From Corynebacterium jeikeium (GTDB lineage: Bacteria > Actinomycetota > Actinomycetes > Mycobacteriales > Mycobacteriaceae): a stretch of DNA of 64,000 nucleotides. The notes under the pieces were generated by a model. That model had not been told where the DNA came from. It saw only the letters and a list, made by a program, of their open reading frames with translations, and searched no databases. The stretch is taken from NCBI RefSeq assembly GCF_000738265.1, contig NZ_JFCQ01000016.1, positions 1 to 64,000 on the forward strand. The letters run 5' to 3'. Of this stretch, positions 52,594 to 62,203 are shown piece by piece. The position numbers and the translations under genes are program-made. Position 1 is the stretch's first letter. Every line of letters starts with the position of its first letter.

Positions 52594-52873
52594 GGGGGCA
52601 TGCCTTTCTCTTTGGATCCACGCTCCGGTTAGGCCCGGCTGGCGATGTAGCCAGACACGTGCACCAGGAGCGAGGTGGGTTGCCCCGAGGTTAGCCCAAG
52701 TTTTCGCACCAGGGCGCGGGGGAGCACTGGGCTAACCGGTGCACTCGCCTAAAGCCTTCGTTGTACAGCAGTGCCAATCTGAGGGCGTGCGCATGAGCAT
52801 CGAACACTACTGTTGGCGACGAGATGTTCGATAATTTTGAATCCTTGTCTGCAGCGCTTGTTAGATTGAGCAC

Positions 52874-54346
52874 ATGAATCGGACTACTGTGGTGGCAGAT
52901 GCGTTGGCGATGATCCGCCTTGCGGACTCGGTACCTGCTTGGGCGATGCTTCGTGCCCATAACGCCCCAGCTGTTCTCTCTGTCTTAAGTGCTGTCTTCC
53001 AAGCAGGTAATCGCCAGATCGCCGGATCCGAGCTCACCCTCGCAGTGGAGTCCTTGCTGATCGATATTCGGGAACAGACCAATATGGAGCTGCCCAAGTC
53101 AGCCGTGGCTTATATCAATGACTGGGTGAAACTCGGATACCTCACGAGGCGCAGTCCACAGGGTTCGAGGGAAGAGTTTTACGAGCTCACCACGGACGCG
53201 CACGTTGCTATCGACTATGTCCAGCAGTTGATCAGTCCTCAGCGGGTGGTGACCAAATCCCGCCTCGGAACCCTATTCAATAGTCTCCAAGATCTTGCCG
53301 CTGAAACAGATCCCGACGAAGCGAGAGCGATTAGTCGCCTGGAAGCTCAGCGAGATCAGATTCAAGACCGTATCGACAACATCCGCATGAACGGTGTCGG
53401 CGTGATTTCCGACGAAGAGGCAGTGGAGAGGGCAAGGGAAATCCTGGCTCTGGCGAGGGATTTGCCCACCGACTTCTCCCGCGTTCGGGAGGAGGTTGAA
53501 AATGTCGATCACGAACTTCGAGAATCGCTCGTCGAAGGGCAGCTCAACGCTGGTGAGGTACTGGACAATGTCTTCCGCGGTGTAGATCTGATCGCAGAAT
53601 CAGAAGCGGGACGGGCATTCAACTCCTTTTATGAGCTTTTCCTTGACCCAGAGCAATCAAAGCAACTCGATGCCGTGATGGATTCAGTGCAATCGCGGGA
53701 CTTCATGGAGCAGCTCGGCTCGGAAGAGCGGAGCGAGATCGCGCAGTTGGTAGACATGCTCGATTCCTCTTCGGGACAGGTGCATACTTCGCTCACGGGC
53801 TTATCGCGGTCGCTAAGGCGCTTCGTGCAGTCCCGAGAAGCAGAATCGCAGCAGGCCCTCACGCGGGCAATCAATCAGGCGCAGCAGCAAGCGCTCGAGC
53901 TCGCAAAGCGCGGGATCGCGCCTTACGAGAAGAGCGGCTACGAGCTCGAGCTGACGACGCGGCAACCGACGTCGCTTTCCAGTTGGGAATTACACAACCC
54001 GAAGGAATACCGCATCGAGCGGTCAATGGAAGTCAACGAGTCAGGCGAGATCGACTTCGAACAGATGCGTCGGCGTATCCGGGAATCAGAAATTGACTGG
54101 CAGGAACTGCGCGACGCAATCAACGATGTGCTCGGTAAAAAGGAGCAAGCATCGATTCGGGAAGTTTTGGAAGAGCACCCTGCCACCCAGGGGCTAGCGA
54201 GTGTGGTGGGGCTCATCAAACTTGCGCATGACTACGGCGAAAGATCCGATGGTACGGAAGTCCTGCAGTGGGAGAGACCAAGCGGGAAAAGGTATCAAGG
54301 GCGGTATGAGCGTTTCGAATTTCGGAGGAAGGTTGGGCGCATCTAA
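52874..54346 (+). CDS. jetA: Wadjet subunit JetA
   Basis: JetA is the kleisin-like subunit of the Wadjet SMC complex, which recognises and cleaves closed circular plasmid DNA. The 490-residue DUF3375 protein opens with a winged-helix-like region (residues 10-100), has a long helical middle (residues 140-350), and ends with the short C-terminal wing EVLQWERPSGKRYQGRYERFEFRR. Its stop is directly followed by the jetB ATG. The 280 nt upstream, shared with the CMD gene, should hold the operon promoter. Confidence 0.93.
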   Translation: MNRTTVVADALAMIRLADSVPAWAMLRAHNAPAVLSVLSAVFQAGNRQIAGSELTLAVESLLIDIREQTNMELPKSAVAYINDWVKLGYLTRRSPQGSREEFYELTTDAHVAIDYVQQLISPQRVVTKSRLGTLFNSLQDLAAETDPDEARAISRLEAQRDQIQDRIDNIRMNGVGVISDEEAVERAREILALARDLPTDFSRVREEVENVDHELRESLVEGQLNAGEVLDNVFRGVDLIAESEAGRAFNSFYELFLDPEQSKQLDAVMDSVQSRDFMEQLGSEERSEIAQLVDMLDSSSGQVHTSLTGLSRSLRRFVQSREAESQQALTRAINQAQQQALELAKRGIAPYEKSGYELELTTRQPTSLSSWELHNPKEYRIERSMEVNESGEIDFEQMRRRIRESEIDWQELRDAINDVLGKKEQASIREVLEEHPATQGLASVVGLIKLAHDYGERSDGTEVLQWERPSGKRYQGRYERFEFRRKVGRI

Positions 54347-54934
54347 ATGGAAAACAAACTGTATGACGGCGACACCGGAACCCTGACAGGTTTGCAGCGT
54401 CGTGCCCTGGCGGAACTCATCCGCGGCCCATACGTGTCGAGTGTGAAATCGCCAGATGTGTTTGCTGCGATATCCAACTCACGTGAGATTCTTGCCCAAC
54501 AGCTGGATAATCTCTTCCTCACTCTCATTCTCGACGAGCACGCAGGGGTTGCCTACACAAAGGCGTGGGAAGCGGATATCCCTGAAAAGCGTGCGCTGCT
54601 ACGCAAACAGTCGTTGACTTTTATGGACACGGTGGTGATTCTCCACCTGCGCCGTGAGCTGGTGACGACGAGCCCCAACGAGCGAACCATCGTGGATGAG
54701 GGTGAGGTTTTTGAGGCGACCCTGCCGTATCAAGGCCACGCCGGCACGGACAAGTCCACGCAGCGTAAGCGTTTTACTGCAGCGTGGAACAAGCTGAAGA
54801 GTTACTCGATTATTGCCAGCACCCCGACCGAGGGGCGTTTCGAGGTGTCCCCGGTGCTGCGCATCATCTTTTCCAGCGAAGAAATCGCCGCTGTCACCGA
54901 GTCTTTCCGAGCTCTCCTGGAGGAAGAACAATGA
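54347..54934 (+). CDS. jetB: Wadjet subunit JetB
   Basis: A 195-residue DUF4194 protein, the KITE-type subunit that bridges kleisin and SMC. Tandem winged-helix pattern: ALLRKQSLTFMDTVVILHLRRELVTTS and KRFTAAWNKLKSYSIIASTPTEGRFEVSPVLRIIF. It starts immediately after the jetA stop and its end overlaps jetC by 4 nt (ATGA), so the three are translationally coupled. Confidence 0.93.
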   Translation: MENKLYDGDTGTLTGLQRRALAELIRGPYVSSVKSPDVFAAISNSREILAQQLDNLFLTLILDEHAGVAYTKAWEADIPEKRALLRKQSLTFMDTVVILHLRRELVTTSPNERTIVDEGEVFEATLPYQGHAGTDKSTQRKRFTAAWNKLKSYSIIASTPTEGRFEVSPVLRIIFSSEEIAAVTESFRALLEEEQ

Positions 54935-57900
54935 CGACGACTCTGCCTGGCCAATTCCGGCTTTCCCAAATCCAGGTTTATAACTGGGGAACATTCGACA
55001 ATCTTCACTGTGCCGAGGTGCCGCGGGAGGGCTTCCTCATCACAGGCCCTTCAGGTTCCGGTAAGTCGACGCTGATTGATGCGATCTCGACGATTCTTGT
55101 TCCGCCCGGCAAGATTCGTTTCAACGCTGCGGCTGATAACCAAGCACACTCCGGCCGTAACTTGGTTACCTACTGCCGCGGTGCCTGGCGCCGCGAGCAC
55201 TCGATCGAGGCAGACGAACTTACGCAGTCCTACCTTCGAACAGGTGCGACGTGGACGGGCGTCGCTCTACGCTATAGCGACGGGGCAGGGGAGACCGTAA
55301 CCGCGTGCCGGTTGATGTTTTTGCCCGCTAACGCCTATTCGCGCCAGGAAATCACGGATCTTTACATTTTGCTCCCTCGGGCCGCCGACCTGACAGAATT
55401 TGAGGATCTGGCACAGAAGAACTTGCCGGTTAGTGAGGCGAAGAAGACATACAGCGATGCCCTGCACGTCAGTCGAAATCATCCGAAGTTCAGTTTGGCG
55501 CTGCGCCGAGCGGTGGGGATCGCCGATGCCGGTGCTTTGGACCTGCTGAACCGAACGCAATCGGCTAAAACGCTCGGCGATCTTAATCACTTGATGCGTA
55601 CCTTCATGCTGCCCGAACCAGAGACCTTCGAGATCGCGGAGCAAGCAGCGGAGAACTTCACAGACCTCCGAACGGCGTACGAGTCGGTGGTGAAAACTCG
55701 TGAGCAGGTCGAGCAATTGGCACCGGTGCGCGTGGCAGCAGAGAAGCGTGCAGGGGTCGAAAACAGGCTGACCACGGTAAAGGAAGACCGAGAAGGCGTC
55801 GAAACCTTCGTCGACGAGTGGCGGCAGCGTTTCGCCGAACAGGAGCGGGATCAGTGGACCTCCGAGATTAAAACAGTCAGTGCGAAGATTGAAGAAGCCA
55901 CCGGGGTTCGAGATGCACACCGGGCGCAAGCAGATCAGCTGCGCACGTTGATTCATGGAGCGCAGGATTCAGCCTTGGTTTCTGCACAGGCTCGGCGTGA
56001 CCGTTTGCAGGACCGGCTGGAGCGAGTGACCAAAGAGGAAGAGGCATTCGATTCCCGGCTCAAATCCATTGGGGCTGCAAAGCCCGGCAGTGTCGAGGAA
56101 TTCACCAACCTTGTGCTGCAGTTGCGTGAAGAGCGGAAGCGGTTGAGTGCTGCATATGAAACAGAAGACGTAAAGCTGGGTCAGGCGCACGTGCGCGTTT
56201 ACGAGCTGGGCGAGAACAAGGATAAGTTGATCGTGGAGCTTGAGGCTTTGCGTAAGTACGAATCGGCCATGGATAACCGGTTGCTCCGGGCGCGAGCCTT
56301 GATTGCAGAGAAGTCTGGGGTGCGGGAGTCTGACCTTCCATTCATTGCAGACCTCGTGAGTATGAAGCCTGGTGAAGACCATTGGCAAGGAACCGCAGAG
56401 CGAGTGATGGGCGGATTTGCCCGGCGGATCCTCGTCCCAGATGAGCACTATGACCAGGTTTCTTCAGCTATCGATGACACCTACCTCGGTGCGAAAGTGA
56501 GCTACACCAGGTTCACTCGGGATCTGGAAGAGCAGCGCCCGTCCCGTTTTGTACCGAACTCACTGGGGCTGAAAATCAACGTAAAATCCGGGCGGTATCA
56601 CGACTGGATCCAGACCCAACTTTCTACGAAGTTCGATTACTTATGCTGCAGCTCTGTGGAAGAGTTTCGTGCTGCCCGGCGGGCGGTGACTGCAAAGGGG
56701 CAGGTGAAACATAACCGCAACGACCACATTAAGGATGATCGCCGCCGAATCGATGACCGTTCGAACTGGGTGCTCTGGGGCAATCTCGCTGACAAAATCG
56801 ATGCCCTTCAAACAGCGGTGCGTGACATCGTTGCGAAACTTGAAGACGCTGAACGCCGACGCAAGGCCATCGCGGCTGGCCAGGAGAAAAGGCGTGCCCA
56901 AATAGCCACGATCGAGCGGCTATTGGAGACGGAACGTTTTCAGGATATCGATGTGTCATCGGTGACCCAGGAGCTTGCAGAAGCCCAGCGAGTCGTTGAT
57001 GAACTCACTGATGGAAACGCGGAGCTGGCTGAACTGAAAGCGAAGTTGAAGGGCGTTGAAGCTACTCTCGACAAAGTTGAGGAGCAGGTCATGGCGCAGC
57101 GCAACCAGCTTAGTGTCTCCAAAGTTCGCCTGGAGCAGGCAGAAGAAACGCTTGAGAAGATTCGGAATCGCCGAGGTGGGAAGACCGTCTCTGAGGACGT
57201 TGCGACCCGTCTGACAGAACGTTGCACGGCTATTGACCGCACTATTCGGCCCGATAACATCGATGCGCTCAACAATCGGCTCATTCGTGGTATCGAAGAT
57301 CAGCTTGCAGACCTCAATGCGCACTTCACCAAATATTGTGGTGATCTGGTCAACGCAATGAACCTCTACTTGGTGCGCTGGCCTGATCGGGCGGGTGACC
57401 TCAAGGCGGATATGGAGTGGGAGCAGGACTTTCTTCGGGAACTGGGCAGGCTTGAAGCAGACGACTTGCCCCGTTTTGAACAGCGTTTCCGGGACATGCT
57501 GCAAGACGAAACCCACAAGCATCTGGGTCGGCTGCGCCGTTTAATCCGTGACGCGACAGCGAAGACTCGCAGCTCGATCCAAATGATTAATGATTCACTT
57601 GCGGAAGTCGAGTTCTATCCGGGTGCTTACCTGACGATCGAGGTGAGGGAGGCACAGCCCGCGATCGCCCGCAATTTCGTTGAACTTCTGGATTCCGCAC
57701 TGGCAGGGATTATCAATGAAGCTGATCAGGAGGAGAGCGAGCACCGATTCCATAAGCTGCAGGCGGTGATCGACGCAGTGACGGTCTCGGACGGTACGAC
57801 AACTCGTGATCGCCAGTTGCGTCTGGATACGAGGCAACACGTGAAGTTCCTGGGAGTGGAATACAGCGAGGATGGAACGCGCGGTGCGGTCTATGACTCG

Positions 57901-58281
57901 TCGGAAGGACTCTCGGGCGGTCAAGCTCAAAAGCTGTCCTCCTTCTGCTTGGCTGCAGCCTTGCGTTACCGGCTGACTGGGATGGGCTTGCCAGCCGCAC
58001 AAGAAAAGAAATCCATTGTCCGGGTGGGGGAGGATATCTACCCGCGATTTGGCACCATTGTTCTGGATGAGGCTTTTGACCGTGCGGATACGGAGTTCAC
58101 TCGGGCTGCAATGGAGGCGTTTCGCCGCTTTGGTTTTCACATGATTCTGGCCACGCCCGAGAAGCTGCTGCAGACTGTGCAGGACTACATCGGGGGTGTG
58201 CTGATGGTGGAATGCCCAGACCGGAAGCGATCGCGAACGAGTTCTCTGACGATCGAGGAGGTCCAGGATGAAGACTCCTGA
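54931..58281 (+). CDS. jetC: Wadjet SMC-like ATPase JetC
   Basis: This is the motor of Wadjet, which extrudes DNA loops and senses small circles. The 1116-residue protein starts MTTTLPGQFRLSQIQVYNWG. Walker [10 protein letters not shown] is at residues 39-47. A long antiparallel coiled coil occupies about 290-470 and 640-850 around a hinge with LPFIADLVSMKPGEDHW. The signature LSGGQAQKLSSF is near 995-1005, and Walker B TIVLDEAFDRADTEF near 1040. It is MukB-like in organisation. Longer upstream starts are excluded by the ATGA overlap with jetB. Confidence 0.95.
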   Translation: MTTTLPGQFRLSQIQVYNWGTFDNLHCAEVPREGFLITGPSGSGKSTLIDAISTILVPPGKIRFNAAADNQAHSGRNLVTYCRGAWRREHSIEADELTQSYLRTGATWTGVALRYSDGAGETVTACRLMFLPANAYSRQEITDLYILLPRAADLTEFEDLAQKNLPVSEAKKTYSDALHVSRNHPKFSLALRRAVGIADAGALDLLNRTQSAKTLGDLNHLMRTFMLPEPETFEIAEQAAENFTDLRTAYESVVKTREQVEQLAPVRVAAEKRAGVENRLTTVKEDREGVETFVDEWRQRFAEQERDQWTSEIKTVSAKIEEATGVRDAHRAQADQLRTLIHGAQDSALVSAQARRDRLQDRLERVTKEEEAFDSRLKSIGAAKPGSVEEFTNLVLQLREERKRLSAAYETEDVKLGQAHVRVYELGENKDKLIVELEALRKYESAMDNRLLRARALIAEKSGVRESDLPFIADLVSMKPGEDHWQGTAERVMGGFARRILVPDEHYDQVSSAIDDTYLGAKVSYTRFTRDLEEQRPSRFVPNSLGLKINVKSGRYHDWIQTQLSTKFDYLCCSSVEEFRAARRAVTAKGQVKHNRNDHIKDDRRRIDDRSNWVLWGNLADKIDALQTAVRDIVAKLEDAERRRKAIAAGQEKRRAQIATIERLLETERFQDIDVSSVTQELAEAQRVVDELTDGNAELAELKAKLKGVEATLDKVEEQVMAQRNQLSVSKVRLEQAEETLEKIRNRRGGKTVSEDVATRLTERCTAIDRTIRPDNIDALNNRLIRGIEDQLADLNAHFTKYCGDLVNAMNLYLVRWPDRAGDLKADMEWEQDFLRELGRLEADDLPRFEQRFRDMLQDETHKHLGRLRRLIRDATAKTRSSIQMINDSLAEVEFYPGAYLTIEVREAQPAIARNFVELLDSALAGIINEADQEESEHRFHKLQAVIDAVTVSDGTTTRDRQLRLDTRQHVKFLGVEYSEDGTRGAVYDSSEGLSGGQAQKLSSFCLAAALRYRLTGMGLPAAQEKKSIVRVGEDIYPRFGTIVLDEAFDRADTEFTRAAMEAFRRFGFHMILATPEKLLQTVQDYIGGVLMVECPDRKRSRTSSLTIEEVQDEDS

Positions 58282-59383
58282 TCAAGTGCGCCAACGCGCT
58301 GCGGTCTTTTATTCACGTAACCACCGCAGCTGGTTGGCCGGGGAATTCAAGATGCTGACCATCAACCTGGATCCGCCGACTGGAAGGTCGGCAGAGCGTG
58401 ATGACGGCGCTGCCGTGAGAGCCTGGGTGGCACAGTGGAACCGCAGTTCAATTGCCGTCGAGTGGGAGGATAAAAAGCTCAGCTATTTGGGGACTTATTC
58501 GCTGCCTCGGCGAGTTGTTCTCGCGGACGCGGATACTGCGGCTCGGGTGGCCGGAAAACTCGATCATTGGCAACGCCTCCGCACGGTCTTGGACCGTTTT
58601 TGCACGGAATTGGGGGAGAGCGTTCGACCTGAGCTCATCAGGCACCTTTCTGCGTGGGACGACTGGAATGATACGACTGTGGAGCAGTTCATCGCTGTTG
58701 TCCGGTGGGTTCACGAACACGAGGTCAGCGCCTTTTATATTCGCGAACTGCCAATTTTTGGCGTCGATAGCAAATGGTTCGAGGCGCACAGGGTGGTCGT
58801 TGAAGCGGTGGTCGGGCCACTGAACTTCAAGCCGAAGCCCCAGTTAGTGGAGGTTCGCAGCCTTGACCCGGCACTGGGGATTGGCGGTTTGCGGCACTTG
58901 GCAAGTCCGGTGGCAGAACTTCGTGAGATCCCGGGGGCGCGAGTTCTTATTGTTGAAAATCATCAGAGTTTCCTTGCCTTGCCAGACTTGCCCGCGACGG
59001 TCGCGATCTTCGGTGGTGGATTGAACGCTGCAAGGATCGTCCAGCAGATGCCATCGTTAGAAACGAAGGAAGTTCTTTATTGGGGAGATCTAGATTCGCA
59101 TGGTTTCTATATCCTGGAACTCGTGAGGCGGTACGTGCCTCATGCGCGATCAGTCCTCATGGACCTGGATACGGTTCGTGACCACGTTGATCTTGCAGTG
59201 GAAGAACCGCAACCTAGCCGGTTCGAGCCTGAGCTGTTGAACTACGAGGAGCGCTTGGCCTTGGACTATCTCCGGGGGCGCTCTGCGGGCGGGTGCTTGC
59301 GCATTGAACAGGAAAGAATCTTGTTTGACTATGCGCAGCAGCAACTGCGTCGTGCAGTAAGTTCCAGTGGGACTGGTGCATAG
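58268..59383 (+). CDS. jetD: Wadjet nuclease JetD
   Basis: JetD is the toprim-domain nuclease that cuts DNA extruded by JetABC. The N-terminal part (residues 1-190) is DUF3322. The C-terminal toprim-like DUF2220 domain has RVLIVENHQSFLAL with the catalytic Glu, and LYWGDLDSHGFYILE with the metal-binding DxD. The arrangement and length are typical of type I systems. It overlaps jetC by 14 nt, completing an intact operon jetABCD. Confidence 0.94.
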   Translation: MKTPDQVRQRAAVFYSRNHRSWLAGEFKMLTINLDPPTGRSAERDDGAAVRAWVAQWNRSSIAVEWEDKKLSYLGTYSLPRRVVLADADTAARVAGKLDHWQRLRTVLDRFCTELGESVRPELIRHLSAWDDWNDTTVEQFIAVVRWVHEHEVSAFYIRELPIFGVDSKWFEAHRVVVEAVVGPLNFKPKPQLVEVRSLDPALGIGGLRHLASPVAELREIPGARVLIVENHQSFLALPDLPATVAIFGGGLNAARIVQQMPSLETKEVLYWGDLDSHGFYILELVRRYVPHARSVLMDLDTVRDHVDLAVEEPQPSRFEPELLNYEERLALDYLRGRSAGGCLRIEQERILFDYAQQQLRRAVSSSGTGA

Positions 59384-59433
59384 CAGCGGCTGTAGGCCCG
59401 GAGCTTGTGAATCAGTCGGCTAATATTCTGCTC

Positions 59434-59798
59434 ATGAGGAAAACCCATAAGCCCACTGTTCCCGGCGCTCACCAGGAGCTTCACGACGCCGGTGATGCGG
59501 CGAAGATGAACTCGTTGCGCGCCGGAGTTTTGGGTGCCAACGATGGCATTGTTTCCGTGGCTGCCCTGCTTATCGGCGGGATTGCCACCGGTGCGGGTGA
59601 TAAGGCCATCTTGATGGCGGGCCTGGCTGCCACCATCGCAGGCGCGGTGTCCATGGCTTTGGGGGAGTTCGTCTCCGTATCCGCCCAGCGGGATTCCGAG
59701 CAGTTCTTTGGTGGCCAAGGAGAGGCAGGAGTTGCGGGAGGCTCCGGAAGAGGAGATGGAGGAGCTCGCGGGGATACTTTCCGGCTACGGCATCAACC
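59434..59798 (+). pseudogene. VIT-family (CCC1-like) metal transporter, frameshifted and cut by an IS element
   Basis: The start ATG at 59434 is preceded by TAATAT (59421-59426) at the spacing of a leaderless transcript. HQELHDAGDAAKMNSLRAGVLGANDGIVSVAALLIGG and AGAVSMALGEFVSVSAQRDSE are the first two spans of a VIT1/CCC1 iron or manganese transporter. Then an extra T in the run after CAGTTC breaks the frame; the correct frame continues LVAKERQELREAPEEEMEELAGILSGYGINL, and the IS element begins. The rest of the gene is not found on the far side of the element, so more than a simple insertion occurred. Confidence 0.85.
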
Positions 59799-59864
59799 TG
59801 TCAGCGACGGTCGAAAAGTAGCCCACTTCTGACGGTGGAAAAGTAGCCCAATTGTGCTTGTGGT

Positions 59865-60661
59865 TTACTCTAGTGCCTTGCTGCGTTCTGCGTTTACGGA
59901 AGGCAGGATATCTTCGTGACCGTTGATGCGGTAGCTGGTTCCTTTGTGTGTGAGGATCTCTGCGTGGTGGACTACGCGGTCGATCATGGCTGCGGCGATT
60001 GTCTGATCGCCGAAGCATTCACCCCATCGCGAAAACGGAAGATTCGAAGTCATAATCAGCGACGCTTTCTCATACCTGGTTGATACCAGCTGGAAAAACA
60101 GGTTGGCCGCTTCAGCCTCGATGGGAATGTATCCGACTTCATCGACGACAAGAAGATCGTAGCGCCCCAGCTTGGTCAGCAGTTTTGGCAGTTCTCCCTG
60201 GTCATGCGCCTGGGTAAGTTTCTGCACCCAGCCAGCAGCGGTGTCAAACAAAACCCTGTAGCCCTGCCTGGCAGCGATAACTCCTAGTCCAATCGCCAAG
60301 TGAGTTTTGCCGGTACCAGGTGGGCCGAGGAAGATGACATTGCTTGCCTGGCTTATCCATGCTGAGGTTTCTAGGCGCGCAATCTTTGCTCGGTCGATGC
60401 TGGGCTGGATGGTGAAATCGAATTCTTCAATCGTCTTCACCTGGGAAACCCCGCTCGCTTTATTCGCGCATTGGCTCCAGATTCTTGTCGGGCAGAAGCT
60501 TCAACAGATAACACCGCAGCTAAGTACTCTTCAAAGCTCCACCCGTCCTCACGAGCTTGTTCAGCGGTTTCGAAATAGGTAGCGCGAATACGAGGAGCTT
60601 TTAACACCTTGGAAATGTGGGATAATTCAGAATCAATCTGACGATGATCTTTAGTCGTCAT
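59865..60661 (-). pseudogene. istB: IstB helper ATPase, frameshifted
   Basis: IstB is the AAA+ helper of IS21 transposition. The N-terminal frame, from ATG at 60659-60661, encodes SHISKVLKAPRIRATYFETAEQAREDGWSFEEYLAAVLSVEASARQ. The main frame (60440 to 59865) has Walker A LGPPGTGKTHLAIGLG, YDLLVVDEVGYIP (Walker B) and SNLPFSRWGECFGD. They are rejoined by adding one base in the CCC string near 60442-60446, giving RAGFPQVKTIEEFDF. IS21 elements can use frameshifting, but normally not at this site. It may be damage or a sequencing error. Confidence 0.85.
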
Positions 60662-61866
60662 GCTGACTGCTCCCATCCTGCAATCTTGTCGTAGATACTC
60701 AAGTCAGCAGCTTCAACAGCAATATCGCACGCCTGTGGTTTCGGCGCTGCCAAGCTTTGACGCATCTGTTTAGCCAGATGTTGATGGTCAGGATCGGTCA
60801 CCGTGATGTTTTTACCCCACACACGCCGATGGTCTGCAACAATGACTCCAGCGCTATCAGTGACAAGGACCCTATGAAGCTCAACGAAAATAGTCACAAT
60901 CTTGCCGATTGCTGCAGGTGATACCGAATAACGGTTGGAGTCAACAGACACATAGTAGTTCCTTGGCAAGCGCACTTGACGCCGAAGCCCAGTCTGCGGC
61001 GCATACGGTGGCAGGACAGACATCGCCTCCTTATCCGCTTTCCACCGATCTACTGGGCGTTGTTTCAACGTGGCATGAATACGCTTATTAGCAATGCCAT
61101 CAATCCAGGAGTCTAACTGGGCTTGGGCATCAATGTGATCGTTGAACCGCCGGCCCGGAAAGAATGAAGTCTCCAGGTACTCGTTATGGCGTTCAACGAT
61201 GCCCTTGGTTTCCGGATCTCGTGGCGGCGCTTGGCGGACTTTAAGTCCTAACGTGCCAGAAAATCCAACGACTTGATCCACCAGCCTTTTCTGGCCAATA
61301 CCCGACTCGTGATCCCATAAGAGTTGCTGGGGCACTACCTGGAAGCGGTCGTGCAGCAGCATCCACATCCCAGACACCAAGTCGCCTGTCGTCTTGGTCG
61401 GCAAGACACACGCCGCCATAAACCGCGAATAGGACGAAACCATCACCAACACCGGAAACTTCGCTGGTACACCCTGATCATTGGTGATTCCGTCTTCGGG
61501 GAACATGAGATCGCATTGAATCTGCTGACCAGGCTTATGATCAAGAACATCAACCGGATCCTTGGGCATGTACTCAGGCCTGATACGGCGAACATTCTCC
61601 CTAAACCAAGACATAGACCCTGACCAGCCCACCCGTTGAGCTAGCACCGTAGCTGGTAGATCTGGTACATCATCAAGTAAAGCGCGTACATCAAGTTCAA
61701 ACTCATCAAACGCGGTCTTTTGAGGAGCACGCTGCTTATACGAAGGCGGAGTATTCGAAGCTAAAGCCCGCTCGACGGTTTTCTTCGCGCAGCCAACGGT
61801 GCTGGCAATCTTTCGAATCGACATACCTTCATTGCGCAAGATTCTGATCTGCGCCCAATCATCCAT
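60658..61866 (-). CDS. istA: IstA transposase
   Basis: This is the DDE transposase of the IS21 element. The N-terminal helix-turn-helix (IRILRNEGMSIRKIASTVGCAKKTVERAL) is followed by an RNase H-like integrase core: QCDLMFPEDG (first Asp), LWDHESGIG (second Asp), and PRDPETKGIVERHNEYLETSF (Glu). The C-terminal part has QVRLPRNYYVSVDSNRYSVSP. It looks intact. Its stop overlaps the istB start (ATGA). The start is the ATG at 61864-61866 or 61873-61875. Confidence 0.93.
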   Translation of the reverse strand: MDDWAQIRILRNEGMSIRKIASTVGCAKKTVERALASNTPPSYKQRAPQKTAFDEFELDVRALLDDVPDLPATVLAQRVGWSGSMSWFRENVRRIRPEYMPKDPVDVLDHKPGQQIQCDLMFPEDGITNDQGVPAKFPVLVMVSSYSRFMAACVLPTKTTGDLVSGMWMLLHDRFQVVPQQLLWDHESGIGQKRLVDQVVGFSGTLGLKVRQAPPRDPETKGIVERHNEYLETSFFPGRRFNDHIDAQAQLDSWIDGIANKRIHATLKQRPVDRWKADKEAMSVLPPYAPQTGLRRQVRLPRNYYVSVDSNRYSVSPAAIGKIVTIFVELHRVLVTDSAGVIVADHRRVWGKNITVTDPDHQHLAKQMRQSLAAPKPQACDIAVEAADLSIYDKIAGWEQSA

Positions 61867-61921
61867 GGAAATCACCCATCCAATTGTTCTCGGATGGGCT
61901 ACTTTTCAACCGTCACTGACA

Positions 61922-62203
61922 GTTTTTGGTACCGGTGTTCTGGGGACTCGGTACTGTCGTGTTCCGGGTAGTTGGTACTGGGACGGGCCGACGGAGTCTT
62001 CGTGAGGTGAGTATTCCAAAGGTAGATCATTTCTGGTGATGGATGATCGGCGTGCTTGCTCATTCACACACATGAAAACCACTGGGTCATCGGTACTGGG
62101 GCTGGGCTTGGATTATCCATATGGATATGATGATGTGCGCTTTGAAAACCTCGGAACGATCCCTGCACTACGAAAGTAGGCGTAAATCGCCGCGGTTATT
62201 GAT
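61922..62203. other. Non-coding region between the IS and bioD
   Basis: This 282-nt stretch holds several GGTAC-like repeats (GGTACCGGTGTTCTGG, CGGTACTGTCGTG, TTGGTACTGGGACGG, CGGTACTGGGGCTGG) that look like the eroded end of another mobile element. A small open frame at 62072-62179 encodes 35 residues ending LDYPYGYDDVRFENLGTIPA and LRK. Its nature is unclear; it may be a remnant of a larger gene. Confidence 0.4.

Larger units (their letters stand above)
59799..61921 (-). mobile_element. IS21-family insertion sequence
   Basis: Terminal inverted repeats: TGTCAGCGACGGTCGAAAAG at 59799 and its inverted partner ending at 61921, matching 25 of 27 positions through GTAGCCCA. A subterminal repeat GACGGTGGAAAAGTAGCCCA at 59831-59850 lies 25 nt inside the left end, as usual for IS21 elements. 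It contains istA and istB. No target duplication is seen: flanks are ATCAACC and GTTTTTG. Either insertion was followed by a deletion or the ends were rearranged. Confidence 0.92.

Noticed and set aside
59407..59832. The VIT frame as an intact short gene
   Set aside because: After residue 86 its sequence no longer resembles the family; the family sequence continues in the neighbouring frame, so it is a frameshift followed by the IS.
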